Source of the DNA: Bradyrhizobium paxllaeri
GTDB lineage: Bacteria; Pseudomonadota; Alphaproteobacteria; Rhizobiales; Xanthobacteraceae
Assembly (NCBI RefSeq): GCF_001693515.2
Contig: NZ_CP042968.1
Location: 1,302,001-1,366,000 of the forward strand
Length of the DNA stretch: 64,000 nucleotides
Direction of reading: 5' to 3'
Shown: piece by piece, positions 53,972-62,847 of the stretch
Numbering within the stretch: the stretch's first letter is position 1
How the letters are laid out: each line of letters begins with the position of its first letter
Translations under genes and position numbers: made by a program
The notes under the pieces: generated by a model
The model's database searches: none
Seen by the model: only the letters and a program-made list of their open reading frames with translations
What the model was told of the DNA's origin: nothing

Positions 53972-54907
53972 TTATGACACACTCCGCCTTGGTGCATAAG
54001 CTGCAACCGCCTGCATCACGGCATCGAGCCATTCGAACCGATGATACTGAAAAACACGGAATTCGCGAGCCGTGAATGCGTCAATCAATTTTGGCGCCTC
54101 GTTCCGATAGAAGATGTAATCACGGGAATAGATCTGCGTAACTTCGTTGATGAGGTCAACCTCGGCATGGTTGAGGCCGATGGTGCAAATAGGTGGATTG
54201 GTCCAATACCTGCGCGGCGCGAAGGCAAGCACAGCCATAGTCGGCGTGAGCGGTAGGAGGCATTGGTACGAGAGTTCGACGGTGTGACCAGCGAGTGTAT
54301 TCAAATAGCCTTCGCCCATGACGAACTCTCGTTCGCCTGATCGGAGCAGAACGACTTTCCCGCCACGTTCCAAAGATTGCACGATCTGGCGATAGTGTTG
54401 ATTGATGTTCAGGGCGATGAGTGCGCCTTCATGTTTTTGAACCCGGTCACCGGTCCGACCCGCAGAGCGCTCCGTTGCCAGATGCAATTGATGGCGATGA
54501 GCAGGGCATCGAACCAACAAGGAAGCCAAGCCCTCGCCGAGCAACTTTCGGTCCTCAGGCGTTATCTCGTGAGGTGTGATGCGTTCATCGATCGCCGTGC
54601 CACATTTCCCATCAACGTACGACAGGCTTTCCAATTTTGCAGCGAGTGACGGTAAGACACTGTCTGCATCGTCGAAGAGCGGCTCGATCGATCCCGCCCA
54701 TGGGCCGTTGAGCTTGATGTGGTGGCCATTGGTAATCGCGCCGAATTGCTTGGGTGGCGCCCTTAGCATCGTTCCATCCCACGATAATCGTGTGACCTTG
54801 CCTTCCTTGTCCTTCCAAAGTCCGGAGAGACCTCGGGGCCACCAGTGGTGGAGAGATGTCTTAGGAGGCTTGCCGTTGATGCCGGCGATTTTCGTCCGAC
54901 CGACCAT
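53972..54907 (-). CDS. DUF4238-like protein, partner of the DUF2726 gene
   Basis: A 311-residue protein. Near the N-terminus it has TSLHHWWPRGLSGLW, resembling the HHxxP opening of DUF4238 proteins. The C-terminal MAVLAFAPRR followed by VDLINEVTQIYSRDYIFYRN fits the same pattern. The assignment is tentative. The ATG at 54907 follows TAGGAG; the frame is open to 55033 inside the abiEii gene. It lies 8 bases after abiEii and 3 before the DUF2726 gene, so a four-gene transcript starting at abiEi is possible. Confidence 0.6.
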   Translation of the reverse strand: MVGRTKIAGINGKPPKTSLHHWWPRGLSGLWKDKEGKVTRLSWDGTMLRAPPKQFGAITNGHHIKLNGPWAGSIEPLFDDADSVLPSLAAKLESLSYVDGKCGTAIDERITPHEITPEDRKLLGEGLASLLVRCPAHRHQLHLATERSAGRTGDRVQKHEGALIALNINQHYRQIVQSLERGGKVVLLRSGEREFVMGEGYLNTLAGHTVELSYQCLLPLTPTMAVLAFAPRRYWTNPPICTIGLNHAEVDLINEVTQIYSRDYIFYRNEAPKLIDAFTAREFRVFQYHRFEWLDAVMQAVAAYAPRRSVS

Positions 54908-54915
54908 TGCAGCTC

Positions 54916-55785
54916 CTAGCCTTTCAAATTCCGCGCCTTTTCTGCGTGGGGCATTAGGAAAGTGGCGAGCGTCTCGACGACACCAGGAAGAGGATCGGGA
55001 TCGACTGCAACGTCCTGGATAAAGACCGTCCATTGCTGGACCTTGGTCGGATCATCCGCATACGCCTTGGTGAGGGCGTCCGGTCGATCCGCTGGAATCT
55101 CGGTCTTTCGTCGCGCGAAGGTAGCTTCAATTGCGCGCGCGAGGCGATCGTCCTTGAACTCGTAGGTTCGGGCAAGGACCCAGATATCGTAGAAATCCTT
55201 CAAACGCGTGTTGGCAAGGCCAAGATGGACCATCGCCTGGAATTTTTCGGCAATGACAGTCTCCGGCGGATAGGCCCGCAGCCTCGGCGCTGGCTGGTTG
55301 AGCAGCGGCAGGAGTTCGATCTCGTTTAGCCCCGGCTCGGTTGCGTCGCCATAGCCGATGTCGATGACAATTCGCACACGCGCCCCGTCAATCGTAGCAT
55401 AGCATTTGAGACGTAAGCCCCTATAGCCGGAGTCGTCGCGAACCGTGTCGACCTCCAGCGTACCGGTATCGAACGTAACGCCGTCGTCGGCTTGGGTTTC
55501 ACAAATTTCTTTGAATAAACCTAGGGTCAGTTGCGGATCGCTCTCGCCAAAGCCGAGCAGGTCGAGGTCGCGCGTTGGCCGATGTGGATCATCGAGCCAG
55601 TGTCGCAGCAGCATGGCACCTTTGAGGACGAACTTATCCTTGTACTTGCTGATGCTCAGCCGGTAGAGCAGTCGTTCGAGCGCATATTGCGTGAGCAGGA
55701 GATCGAACGGCTCGTTGCGCTCTTTCGCAAGATTGAGCAGGCGGGCACGGACGGAAGCCCCGGCATTTTTCAGCGGCTTACGCAT
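54916..55785 (-). CDS. abiEii: AbiEii nucleotidyltransferase toxin
   Basis: A 289-residue nucleotidyltransferase-like toxin of the AbiEii/AbiGii family. Members modify tRNA or related targets and cause growth arrest. Key motifs are LKGAMLLRHWL, DDPHRPTRDLDLLGFGE (the D-x-D metal site) and the later Lys in PPETVIAEKFQAMVHLG with TRLKDFYDIWVLAR. Length and order are typical. It overlaps the antitoxin gene by 8 bases, so expression is coupled. Control is probably through the AbiEi-binding palindrome at 56433-56487. Confidence 0.9.
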   Translation of the reverse strand: MRKPLKNAGASVRARLLNLAKERNEPFDLLLTQYALERLLYRLSISKYKDKFVLKGAMLLRHWLDDPHRPTRDLDLLGFGESDPQLTLGLFKEICETQADDGVTFDTGTLEVDTVRDDSGYRGLRLKCYATIDGARVRIVIDIGYGDATEPGLNEIELLPLLNQPAPRLRAYPPETVIAEKFQAMVHLGLANTRLKDFYDIWVLARTYEFKDDRLARAIEATFARRKTEIPADRPDALTKAYADDPTKVQQWTVFIQDVAVDPDPLPGVVETLATFLMPHAEKARNLKG

Positions 55786-56425
55786 TCACAGTCAGCGCCT
55801 CAAGGCGCGGCTGAACGATTTTTTCCCATATGCCGGCTTCGACGGCGTATTTTGCGATCTCGGAAGGTGTCGCCTTGCGCAGCCTGAGCGCGTCTTTCAT
55901 GGCTTGCGTAGCGTGCGCAAGGCCTGCGGGTGCATTGTAGAACGCTTTTTGACGGTGGCCACTTTTGAAGAGGTCGACGATCGTCTTGGCGGGCGTATAA
56001 ATTGATACCGATACGCCTTCGATGGAATGATGTTCAACGCCCTTGTCGAATTCCTTGGGGCCGAAGCGCGTGATTTGAATGCGAGGGCGCGTGATCTTGG
56101 GCCGCCAATCGCGCGGACCAATCGCCATCCACACATAGGGAGGAATGCGATCGGTCAGTTCATGAAAGGAGAGCGCGGAATCGTAACAGATGACCCCGTT
56201 GGGAACGAGTTTGGCGGCAACAGCAAGTGAGTGGTTGCTGTCCAGCAGCGCGTCAGGAAGCTGGTAAAGACCGCGACTTAGTTGATTGAGCGCGCCCTTT
56301 TGCTCCATCCGGGAAATGGTCGCCGACGTGATTCCTTGTTCGAGGAATTCGGAAAGGCGCATCATACCTCGCTTCTGGAGAAGCGAGATGGCCCTATCCT
56401 CCTGGCGTTCCGGCTCTTTTTTCAT
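55778..56425 (-). CDS. abiEi: AbiEi antitoxin
   Basis: A 215-residue antitoxin with an N-terminal winged helix (ERQEDRAISLLQKRGMMRLS, then GITSATISRMEQKGALNQLS) and a C-terminal domain carrying TPAKTIVDLFKSGHRQK. This is the AbiEi_1-type layout, which represses its own promoter. I take the ATG at 56425; an upstream TTG would add 6 residues. A long inverted repeat begins 8 bases upstream of that ATG. Together with AbiEii it forms a type IV toxin-antitoxin/abortive-infection pair. Confidence 0.9.
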   Translation of the reverse strand: MKKEPERQEDRAISLLQKRGMMRLSEFLEQGITSATISRMEQKGALNQLSRGLYQLPDALLDSNHSLAVAAKLVPNGVICYDSALSFHELTDRIPPYVWMAIGPRDWRPKITRPRIQITRFGPKEFDKGVEHHSIEGVSVSIYTPAKTIVDLFKSGHRQKAFYNAPAGLAHATQAMKDALRLRKATPSEIAKYAVEAGIWEKIVQPRLEALTVNA

Positions 56426-56432
56426 GGAACCA

Positions 56433-56487
56433 ATATGATACAAAACCTTGCATATGTCAAGACATTACACAAGGATATGTATCATAT
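56433..56487. promoter_or_regulatory. long inverted repeat upstream of abiEi
   Basis: Arms ATATGATAC (56433-56441) and GTATCATAT (56479-56487) are perfect 9-bp complements; inside them CCTTG (56446-56450) pairs with CAAGG (56470-56474). The whole is AT-rich, unlike the neighbourhood, and must overlap the abiE promoter. AbiEi proteins of other bacteria bind paired inverted repeats to repress their operon, so this is a strong candidate operator. Confidence 0.72.
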
Positions 56488-56510
56488 ATTGAAATTACTA
56501 GATAATATAC

Positions 56511-57329
56511 CTACGCATTCCGCGGCACGATTATGACATACGTGGACATCTGATCGCTTTCGTCCTTGAGGTCGTTCTCAACACCTCGAGGATTCGTAAT
56601 ACGTCCTTCAGGGTCGTACACCACGCAGAACAGCGTCCGGCATGCTGGATGTCTCTTGTATTTGGCGATGTCGATGATGAGCTGCTCACCGAGCTGCTTC
56701 GTTGTCAGACCTGGGCGCGTCATTTTTATTTCGACGACCCCTTCAATCTCCGGCAGCAAGAAATCCATTCTTGAGGCTCGGCCGGCGTATGATGGCACCC
56801 ATTCCTCTCGGCGAATATCATCGAAATGAATGGCTAGGAGAGCATGAAAAAGATCTTGCACGTCGTATTCGTCAGCGACGTCAAGTGTAGGACGCCCTTC
56901 ACGACGTTCCCTTAGTTGACGCACAACCCGATGTAGGCGCTCGGCTAGCCTGAAAATGATTTCCGGGTCGATTGATTTTGACGATTTTACCGAAAGCGTC
57001 GCTGTCTTAAGAGCAAGCGAATTACGGCGAACACGCGTGAGGGCGGAGACAACAACGCCCTTGACGCTTTCGACGCCATGATGGGAAGGCGAATTCAGCC
57101 AATTGCTGATGCTGTCGTTGAAATAAGCGACAAGTGGCTGAGAGTGCCGATGGCCATCAACGAACTCGTCATCAAACAAATCTCGCAATTCCAAGACAAT
57201 CTGCCTGAAACGAGCATCGTCATCGCTATCGATATGAATGCTGCCGCGCGTCTTACGGAATCGCGAAAGAATCCCCTCAAGCGCAGTTACATAACTCTCC
57301 AGACGGGAAATCATTTCGTTTTGTTGCAT
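56511..57329 (-). CDS. DpnII/MboI-like PD-(D/E)xK nuclease-domain protein
   Basis: A 272-residue protein. The N-terminal half is helical. The C-terminal half (about residues 140-265) fits the REase DpnII-MboI pattern: YDVQDLFHALLAIHFDDIRR, EEWVPSYAGRASRMDFLLPE (metal Asp in RMDFLL), then EGVVEIKMTRPGL (E-x-K), QLIIDIAKYKRHPACRTLFC and VYDPEGRI. No DNA methylase is nearby, so it is not an ordinary restriction-modification enzyme. It lies upstream of abiE on the same strand and starts 43 bases after the stop of the HEPN-like gene. Confidence 0.8.
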   Translation of the reverse strand: MQQNEMISRLESYVTALEGILSRFRKTRGSIHIDSDDDARFRQIVLELRDLFDDEFVDGHRHSQPLVAYFNDSISNWLNSPSHHGVESVKGVVVSALTRVRRNSLALKTATLSVKSSKSIDPEIIFRLAERLHRVVRQLRERREGRPTLDVADEYDVQDLFHALLAIHFDDIRREEWVPSYAGRASRMDFLLPEIEGVVEIKMTRPGLTTKQLGEQLIIDIAKYKRHPACRTLFCVVYDPEGRITNPRGVENDLKDESDQMSTYVIIVPRNA

Positions 57330-57371
57330 AAGCAGATTACCTAGTTCATTACCTAGCGTTCTAAGAGCTCC

Positions 57372-58112
57372 CTACACCACTAACTTTTTAAGTTGCTCAA
57401 TCAGACCGTAAACCGCGGCAAGAGCGGCCAGTGCCGTTGCTTTGTTGCAAGCTTCGCCGGACCGCAATGCAGGCCCAGGATGGACAAGGTTGCGTGCGTC
57501 CTTGGCAAGGCCCGCCTGTTGTTCGGTTGCAGCGTCGATCACTCCATTTGACGCAGCGAGGCTAATCAGGTCGGCGAGATGCAGCTGATCAGGAGGCCGT
57601 TTGGACGGTTTCGTGAGCGACACTTGTTTTAACGCCCAGAGAAGAAGGGCCTCCAATGCTGCCCCCGCAAAGACTGTCGCGCCCATCCATTCTCGCGCAT
57701 TGAAATCCGTCCATGCGGCCCGAATGCGATCCTCAATGCCAAGGCGAATATCGCTATCAGAAATAAAGGGCAGTTCAGGTTCTGTTGGAGGTAATTCATC
57801 ATGACATTGTTTCATCAGGCGTCGGATGCGCTCCACCGCATCCTTGCCACCGATATCTCGCGCGGGCCGAGTATCGCCGACGTTCCAGAGCGCAAGCGAC
57901 GTCGCAAGGACAGCGCGGCAGCGCGACAATTCAAGATAGTCCGTCGCCGGCAGATCGACCAGTTCGCTTGGAACTTGATCGAGAAGACCGAGCAGCGCGT
58001 GAACCTCGGCACGGTGGACATAGGTGACGGCGCCGGCATCAATTTCGTTTCGGCTGGCGCCGAACATGCCATCAATGGCGTCTACGATCTGGCTCGGAAG
58101 AACTTTTGGCAT
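57372..58112 (-). CDS. HEPN-like helical protein
   Basis: A 246-residue helical protein. The C-terminal part has TVFAGAALEALLLWALKQV and DLISLAASNGVIDAATEQQA followed by LAKDARNLVHPGPALRSG; the R-N-x-x-H-P segment resembles the active motif of HEPN ribonucleases. I chose 58112 because homology-like sequence (PKVLPSQIVDAIDGMF) starts there; the frame is open to 58193. It is convergent-free: the HNH-NACHT gene is divergent, 158 bases away. The partner may be the nuclease-domain gene just downstream. Confidence 0.65.
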   Translation of the reverse strand: MPKVLPSQIVDAIDGMFGASRNEIDAGAVTYVHRAEVHALLGLLDQVPSELVDLPATDYLELSRCRAVLATSLALWNVGDTRPARDIGGKDAVERIRRLMKQCHDELPPTEPELPFISDSDIRLGIEDRIRAAWTDFNAREWMGATVFAGAALEALLLWALKQVSLTKPSKRPPDQLHLADLISLAASNGVIDAATEQQAGLAKDARNLVHPGPALRSGEACNKATALAALAAVYGLIEQLKKLVV

Positions 58113-58270
58113 TGATGATCCGACGTTAGATGATCGGTTCTGCCGAACACCATGCCAAGAAACAACTGCAAACGCACCGGCGTGCAGCGGCATGCTTTCT
58201 ATGTTATTGGTTTTATAAAGGATTCGTCATTTCTTGGCAGGGGCCTGGAGGCAATTCCTAGGATTTTGGG

Positions 58271-60495
58271 TTGCACGTGCGCGACGATTTCACCAAACGC
58301 ACCGTTACGGAGATTGCCAAGGGCGTCGCCTATCGCTGCTCCAATCCTGAATGCCGGCGGCCGACTGTCGGTGCCAATGCAGCCCAGGACGGGACGATCA
58401 TCATCGGCGTGGCGGCCCATATCTGCGCGGCGTCTCCCGGTGGCCCACGCTACAACGCTGCCCAAACGCCGGAAGCGCGACGCAGCAAGGATAACGGACT
58501 GTGGCTTTGCCAAAATTGCGGAAGGCTCGTCGACGCCGATCCTGAACGGTTTACCGTCGAGCAATTGACCAAATGGAAACATGACACCCAAGCACGCGCT
58601 TTCCGCGAGCTTCTCAACCCCGCTACCGTCCTTGCCGAGGAGCCAGCGCGGGTTGAGGCAGCGATTTCCGCCGATGATCGACCAGTTGATGCCGCGTTCG
58701 ATATCGTATTCCAGAAGATTCGTTCCGCTGCTGGCGCGGACCTCGTGACACACAAGCGCGGGCCAGTGTGGTCTGGCGCCACAGTCGAGCTCACGCTGAG
58801 AATTGACGGAGACAGCGCCGCGCCATCTTTCAGCATCGGAAGATTGCCACTCGCGATCGAAGTCGCGCCTGAGGTAACGATTGTGGCGTCCCCAGGCACA
58901 GGCAAAACCACGACCCTCTTGCAACTAGCTGAACACGCGCTCACAGCGCCTTCGATTGTACCGCTTTATTTTAGGCTGGGCGATTGGTCCGCAGGATCAA
59001 CAGGGCTCCTTGAGAGCCTACATCGCCGTGCCGCTTTCCGGACGATTGACGCTGGCGAGATCAGCGCGCTCGCCCAACGCGGACGCCTATTGCTCTTGCT
59101 CGACGGTTGGAATGAGCTTGCACCGGAGGCCCACAAGCGTTTGCGTGTAGAGATCGGGCAAATTCGTCGCGATTGGCCGGACGTTCGCATCGTCGTGACA
59201 ACGCGGCGACAGGCGCTCGACGTTCCCATATCGGGGCCGCGCGTCGAGATCGAACCCCTCTCTGTGGATCAGCAGATCGCGATCGCAGATGCACTCTTTA
59301 GCGAAGCCGGAAAGATGATCGTCGATAGTGCTTGGCGGACGCCCGGCGTTCGCGCGCTGATCGCCACGCCCCTGTACCTTTCTGCCTTGCTCACGGGCGG
59401 CGCGCAAGGCGCAATGCCTGACACAAAGGAAGCCGTGCTGCGCTTGTTCGTCGAGCAGCATGAGAGAGCAGTCGACCACGCCGACGCTCTGCGATCAGTG
59501 CTACTTGGATGCCACACGGAGATTCTGACCGATCTGGCGAGTCATCTCAATATTGTTGGCTCTACCACCATGTCTGAGCCCGACGCACGCCGGATCGTCA
59601 CAGCGACGGCTGCTAAGCTGCGAGAACAAGGCCAGATTGCCGGTCCGCTACAGCCGCTCGCAATTTTAGAAGCGCTGACGAGTCACCACATATTGATGCG
59701 CTCGGGAGAGGGCATTGCATTTCAGCATCAGCAATTCCAGGAATGGTATGCGAGTGGCCGGGTCGTTGAAATTATGCGGGCTGCCGTAAGCGGTGACTCG
59801 AGCGCCCGCGTGCAGCTGCGTGCTGCCATCCTTGATCAGCCTTCGTGGGAAGAATCGGTCTTGTTCGCCACGGAGCGCCTGTCGCGTGAGAAGGGTGGCG
59901 CAGAAATCGTGGCTCACGCCATACGCCTCGCCTTGCCCATTGATCCGATGTTGGCGGCCGAGATGATCTATCGCGCTGCGTCCGGGGCCTGGGACCTCGT
60001 GCAGGCGGACATCATGGCGTTCGCCGAGCGTTGGCACAAACCGGGCAAAGTGGATCGCGCGGTGCGTTTCATGATTATGACCGGCAGGCCCGATTTCGCG
60101 CCGCAGATTTGGCCCTTAGCTTCGGACAGCAATAGCCAGACGCAAATTCCAACTTTGCGCAGCGCGCCGCGCTTTCGTCCGGGGGTTCTGGGTCCCGATC
60201 TTCAAGCAAGAGTTGCTACGCTCTCCGAGCAGACGCGGGAGCATCTGCTGGCATTGATTGCCGGAGAGAGCGGCTTGGATGGAATAGATCTGGCGGTAGA
60301 GCTCGCGAAGGCGGACCCGAGCCCTAAAGTTCAAGCCGAAGTCATCCAACACCTTCAATTTCGACGGGCTGATCGTCACGTCGCTAGTCTGCTGTCATCG
60401 GCGCATGAAGAGACGTGGGAGTTGATCGCAAGGCACGGCTATGCGGAAGAAATCCAAGACGCAGCCGTTGCGGAGAAGCTGCGCACCATTAGGGA
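58271..60495 (+). pseudogene. N-terminal half of an HNH-NACHT protein, cut by an inversion
   Basis: About 741 codons before the break. Residues ~15-105 are an HNH-like zinc domain: YRCSNPECRRPT, then GVAAHICAASPGGPRY and NGLWLCQNCGRLVD. A NACHT/STAND ATPase follows, with Walker A VASPGTGKTTTLLQ (about 206) and Walker B RLLLLLDGWNEL (about 272), then helical repeats. After TIRD at 60495 the frame enters antisense-like sequence and stops at 60631. The missing C-terminal ~722 codons are at 35764-37933 on the other strand. The start is TTG 58271 or GTG 58277. Intact proteins of this plan act as defence sensors; the truncated one would lack its sensor domain. Confidence 0.82.
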
Positions 60496-60496
60496 T
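60495..60496. other. right junction of the 22.6-kb inversion
   Basis: Plus-strand NACHT coding sequence ends with the A at 60495. Plus-strand RNase Z sequence begins with TTG at 60496. Joining 37935 (RNase Z, minus) to 60496 and 60495 (NACHT, plus) to 37933 (minus) restores both frames: 648+255 bases = 301 codons, and 2225+2170 bases = 1465 codons, each including its stop. Confidence 0.82.
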
Positions 60497-60750
60497 TGGC
60501 CGACTTGGTTCGGGGTGCGGACGTGCTGGTCATCGAAGCCACGTTTCTGGAACGCGACGCGGCGATTGCGCGCGACTACGGACATCTCACCGCGCGTGAA
60601 GCGGCCGCGCTTGCGGCTATGTGCGACGTGAAGCAACTCGTCCTAACTCACATTTCCGGTCGCTATACCGATGCAGACTTATTGGCGGAAGCGAAGAGGA
60701 CGTTTCCAAACTGCCGGATTGCCATGGACTTCGATCATATCGTGATCTAA
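60496..60750 (+). pseudogene. rnz: RNase Z, C-terminal 84 codons
   Basis: This is the end of RNase Z: ADLVRGADVLVIEATFLERD, then YGHLTAREAAALAAM, then QLVLTHISGRYTDADLL with the last metal-binding histidine, and the usual closing strand. There is no start codon with a Shine-Dalgarno; a stop (tag) lies in frame just upstream at 60490. It is the exact complement of the N-terminal piece at 37935-38582. By itself it cannot be active. The coiled-coil gene follows 22 bases on. Confidence 0.87.
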
Positions 60751-60772
60751 CTGGCCGCTGCGGAGCGTATGC

Positions 60773-61390
60773 ATGGCGAAAAAGCTGAAGACCTACGAGA
60801 CATCATTAGGCTTTTTCGACTTGGCGATAGCGGCGCCTTCGATGAAGGCGGCTTTGGAAGCCTGGGGCGCGGACAGCAATCTTTTTCACCAGGGCGCGGC
60901 GAAGCAAAGCGAGGATCCCGACGTAATCGTAGCGACGATGGCGGCGCCGGGCGTCGTTTTGAAACGCCCAGTCGGCTCGAGTGGGCTTTTTAAGGAGCAC
61001 GCTGAACTGCCCACCGATCTCGCCAGCGACCGCGGCTCGAAGACGTCAGGCCGCAAGTCGCAGGGCCGCAGTGCACAGAAGCCCCCAAGACGAGGCAATG
61101 ACCAGGCGACTGACCGGAAGGCCGCACTCGCTTTCGAGAAGGAGCACAAGCGCCGCGAGCGCGAACGTGCGAAGGAAGAGGCTGCCAGGGAGATGGAGCG
61201 CGAGCGACGGCAGCATGCCATCGACAAGGCACAAGGCGCCTTGGACACAGCCCGCCGGAAGCACGAAGAGAAAGCAGCAGGCATTCGAGCAAAGCTACAG
61301 GCTCTCGAGGAAGAGTCGCAGGCTGAAGAGGCGCGTTGGGAGAAGGAGATGACGCGACTGCAAGCTGCGTTGCGCCGGGCGCGAGGATAA
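60773..61390 (+). CDS. charged coiled-coil protein of unknown function
   Basis: A 205-residue protein. The N-terminal ~65 residues (TYETSLGFFDLAIAAPSMKAALEAWGADSN, with an FHQG motif) look like a small folded domain. From residue ~85 it is very rich in Lys, Arg and Glu and forms a long coiled coil (AFEKEHKRRERERAKEEAA). It is often mistaken for TolA because of that composition. Its place just after rnz and before Ku suggests a link with nucleic acid metabolism, but no function is known to me. Confidence 0.7.
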   Translation: MAKKLKTYETSLGFFDLAIAAPSMKAALEAWGADSNLFHQGAAKQSEDPDVIVATMAAPGVVLKRPVGSSGLFKEHAELPTDLASDRGSKTSGRKSQGRSAQKPPRRGNDQATDRKAALAFEKEHKRRERERAKEEAAREMERERRQHAIDKAQGALDTARRKHEEKAAGIRAKLQALEEESQAEEARWEKEMTRLQAALRRARG

Positions 61391-61723
61391 CCAGCCGCTT
61401 TCGCCATAGCGGACACCGGTGAATGGGCGTGGACAATAGATTCTTGGTTGATTGAGCGCGCAACCCGTTCGTGGCCGGTGTTGGTTATAGGACTTGACCA
61501 TATCCGCTCGGAAATCAGCACATGCACGTGCAGGTGAGTCGGCAGTGCAAGGATTCTCCAGCATCAAGCACGGGAAATCGACCTTGGTAGCAGAGCCCTG
61601 CTGAAGCGCAGCGTTCCTGCGAAAGGCGTGCAACATAAGGCCGCCCCTGAAACTTCCGTGCCTTACGGCCGTTGACTGCGCGGCCATACCCCCGGCTTGG
61701 CTCTTGTACCTTGTTGCGTTCTG
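61391..61723. other. intergenic stretch before the second Ku gene
   Basis: About 330 bases with no gene that I can support. It must hold the Ku promoter if Ku is not read from upstream. No repeat or hairpin stands out. Confidence 0.45.
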
Positions 61724-62733
61724 GTGCCGGCGTCCCGACCCTACTGGAAGGGCTATCTGAAGCTGTCCTTCGTCTCGTGTCCCATCGCGCTCTATCCCGC
61801 AATCTCGGCGGCTGAGCGGATCTCCTTTCGGCAGGTCAACCGGCGAACCGGCCATCGCATCAAACAGAAACTTGTCGATTCCGTTACGGGAGAGGCCGTA
61901 GAAGCAGCGGCGCGCGGCTATGAGGTCGGCGAGAACGAGTTTCTGCTGGTCGAAGATCGAGACCTAGAGCAGGCTCGACGCGAGCACCGCGGGCCTGGTG
62001 AGGTGGAGGTTGCCACTCCGCCCCGGCGTGAAAGTGCGCCAATCGTCCCCGCCATCCCTCGTGGTGAGCCCGCCGAAGACGCCGCCGACTATGATGATGA
62101 AGAGCAGGAGAATCGGTTACTATTCAAAGGCCGCAGAACACGCGCACGATCGAAATCGAGCGTTTCGTTCCCGCCGGGCAGATCGACGCGCGGTATTTCG
62201 AGAAGCCGTACTACGTCGGGCCGCGCGAGGAAATTAGCCGGGAATCTTTTGCGGTGATCCGAGATGCGATGAGCCGGGAGGCCGTTAGCGGCCTGGCTCG
62301 CGTAGTGCTATCCTCGCGCGAGAGGCCGTTTCTGCTCGAGCCGATGGGCCACGGCCTTCGCGGCGTAACGCTACGCTTCGCGAACGAGGTCCGAAACGAG
62401 TCGGAATATTTCAGCGAGATTCTCGAGATGAAGTTGCCGCCCGAAATGATGAAGCTCGCGCAGCATATCATCCGAACGAGGTCAGCCGATTTCGATCCTG
62501 CTATGCTGGAGGATCACTACCGCAAGGCGCTCGTGCGCATTCTGCGCAGGAAGAAGGCAAAACGCCCAACGCAGGCCCCTCCGGTCAAGCCCTCACGCGA
62601 GAACGTCGTCAATCTCATGGATGCGCTCCGGCGAAGCCTCGCCGCCGAGCGCTCGACAAAGCCTGCCTCCCGAACCCGAAATGGAAAAACGGGCCAAGGC
62701 AGGCGGAGCGCGCGCCATCGCAAAGCCGGTTGA
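61724..62733 (+). pseudogene. ku: Ku homologue, copy 2, with one frameshift
   Basis: Starts at a GTG (61724), giving PASRPYWKGYLKLSFVSCPI, and runs through SFRQVNRRTGHRIKQKLVD. It has an unusual acidic, proline-rich insertion (about residues 90-130). The frame breaks near 62138: ...GRRTR should continue TIEIERFVPAGQIDARYFEK, which is in the next frame and runs to 62733 with YYVGPREEISRESFAVIRD. Two extra bases (a gc/cg duplication) would explain it. The C-terminal tail is shorter than in copy 1. The topoisomerase follows. Both Ku genes in the window are broken. Confidence 0.82.
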
Positions 62734-62847
62734 TCGTATCGGGTCTTCGCTCGAAGGGCGCCCGCCAGGGCGTTAGGCCCTTGTGCCTCATTGAAGGCCT
62801 CACAGGAACCCTCCTCGATCAGAAAAGTTCATTGGACAGGAGGCGGT

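Noticed and set aside
58112..58270. Inverted repeat or invertase site explaining the inversion as programmed
   Set aside because: No invertase is adjacent and the two junctions share no inverted repeat, so a programmed switch is not supported.
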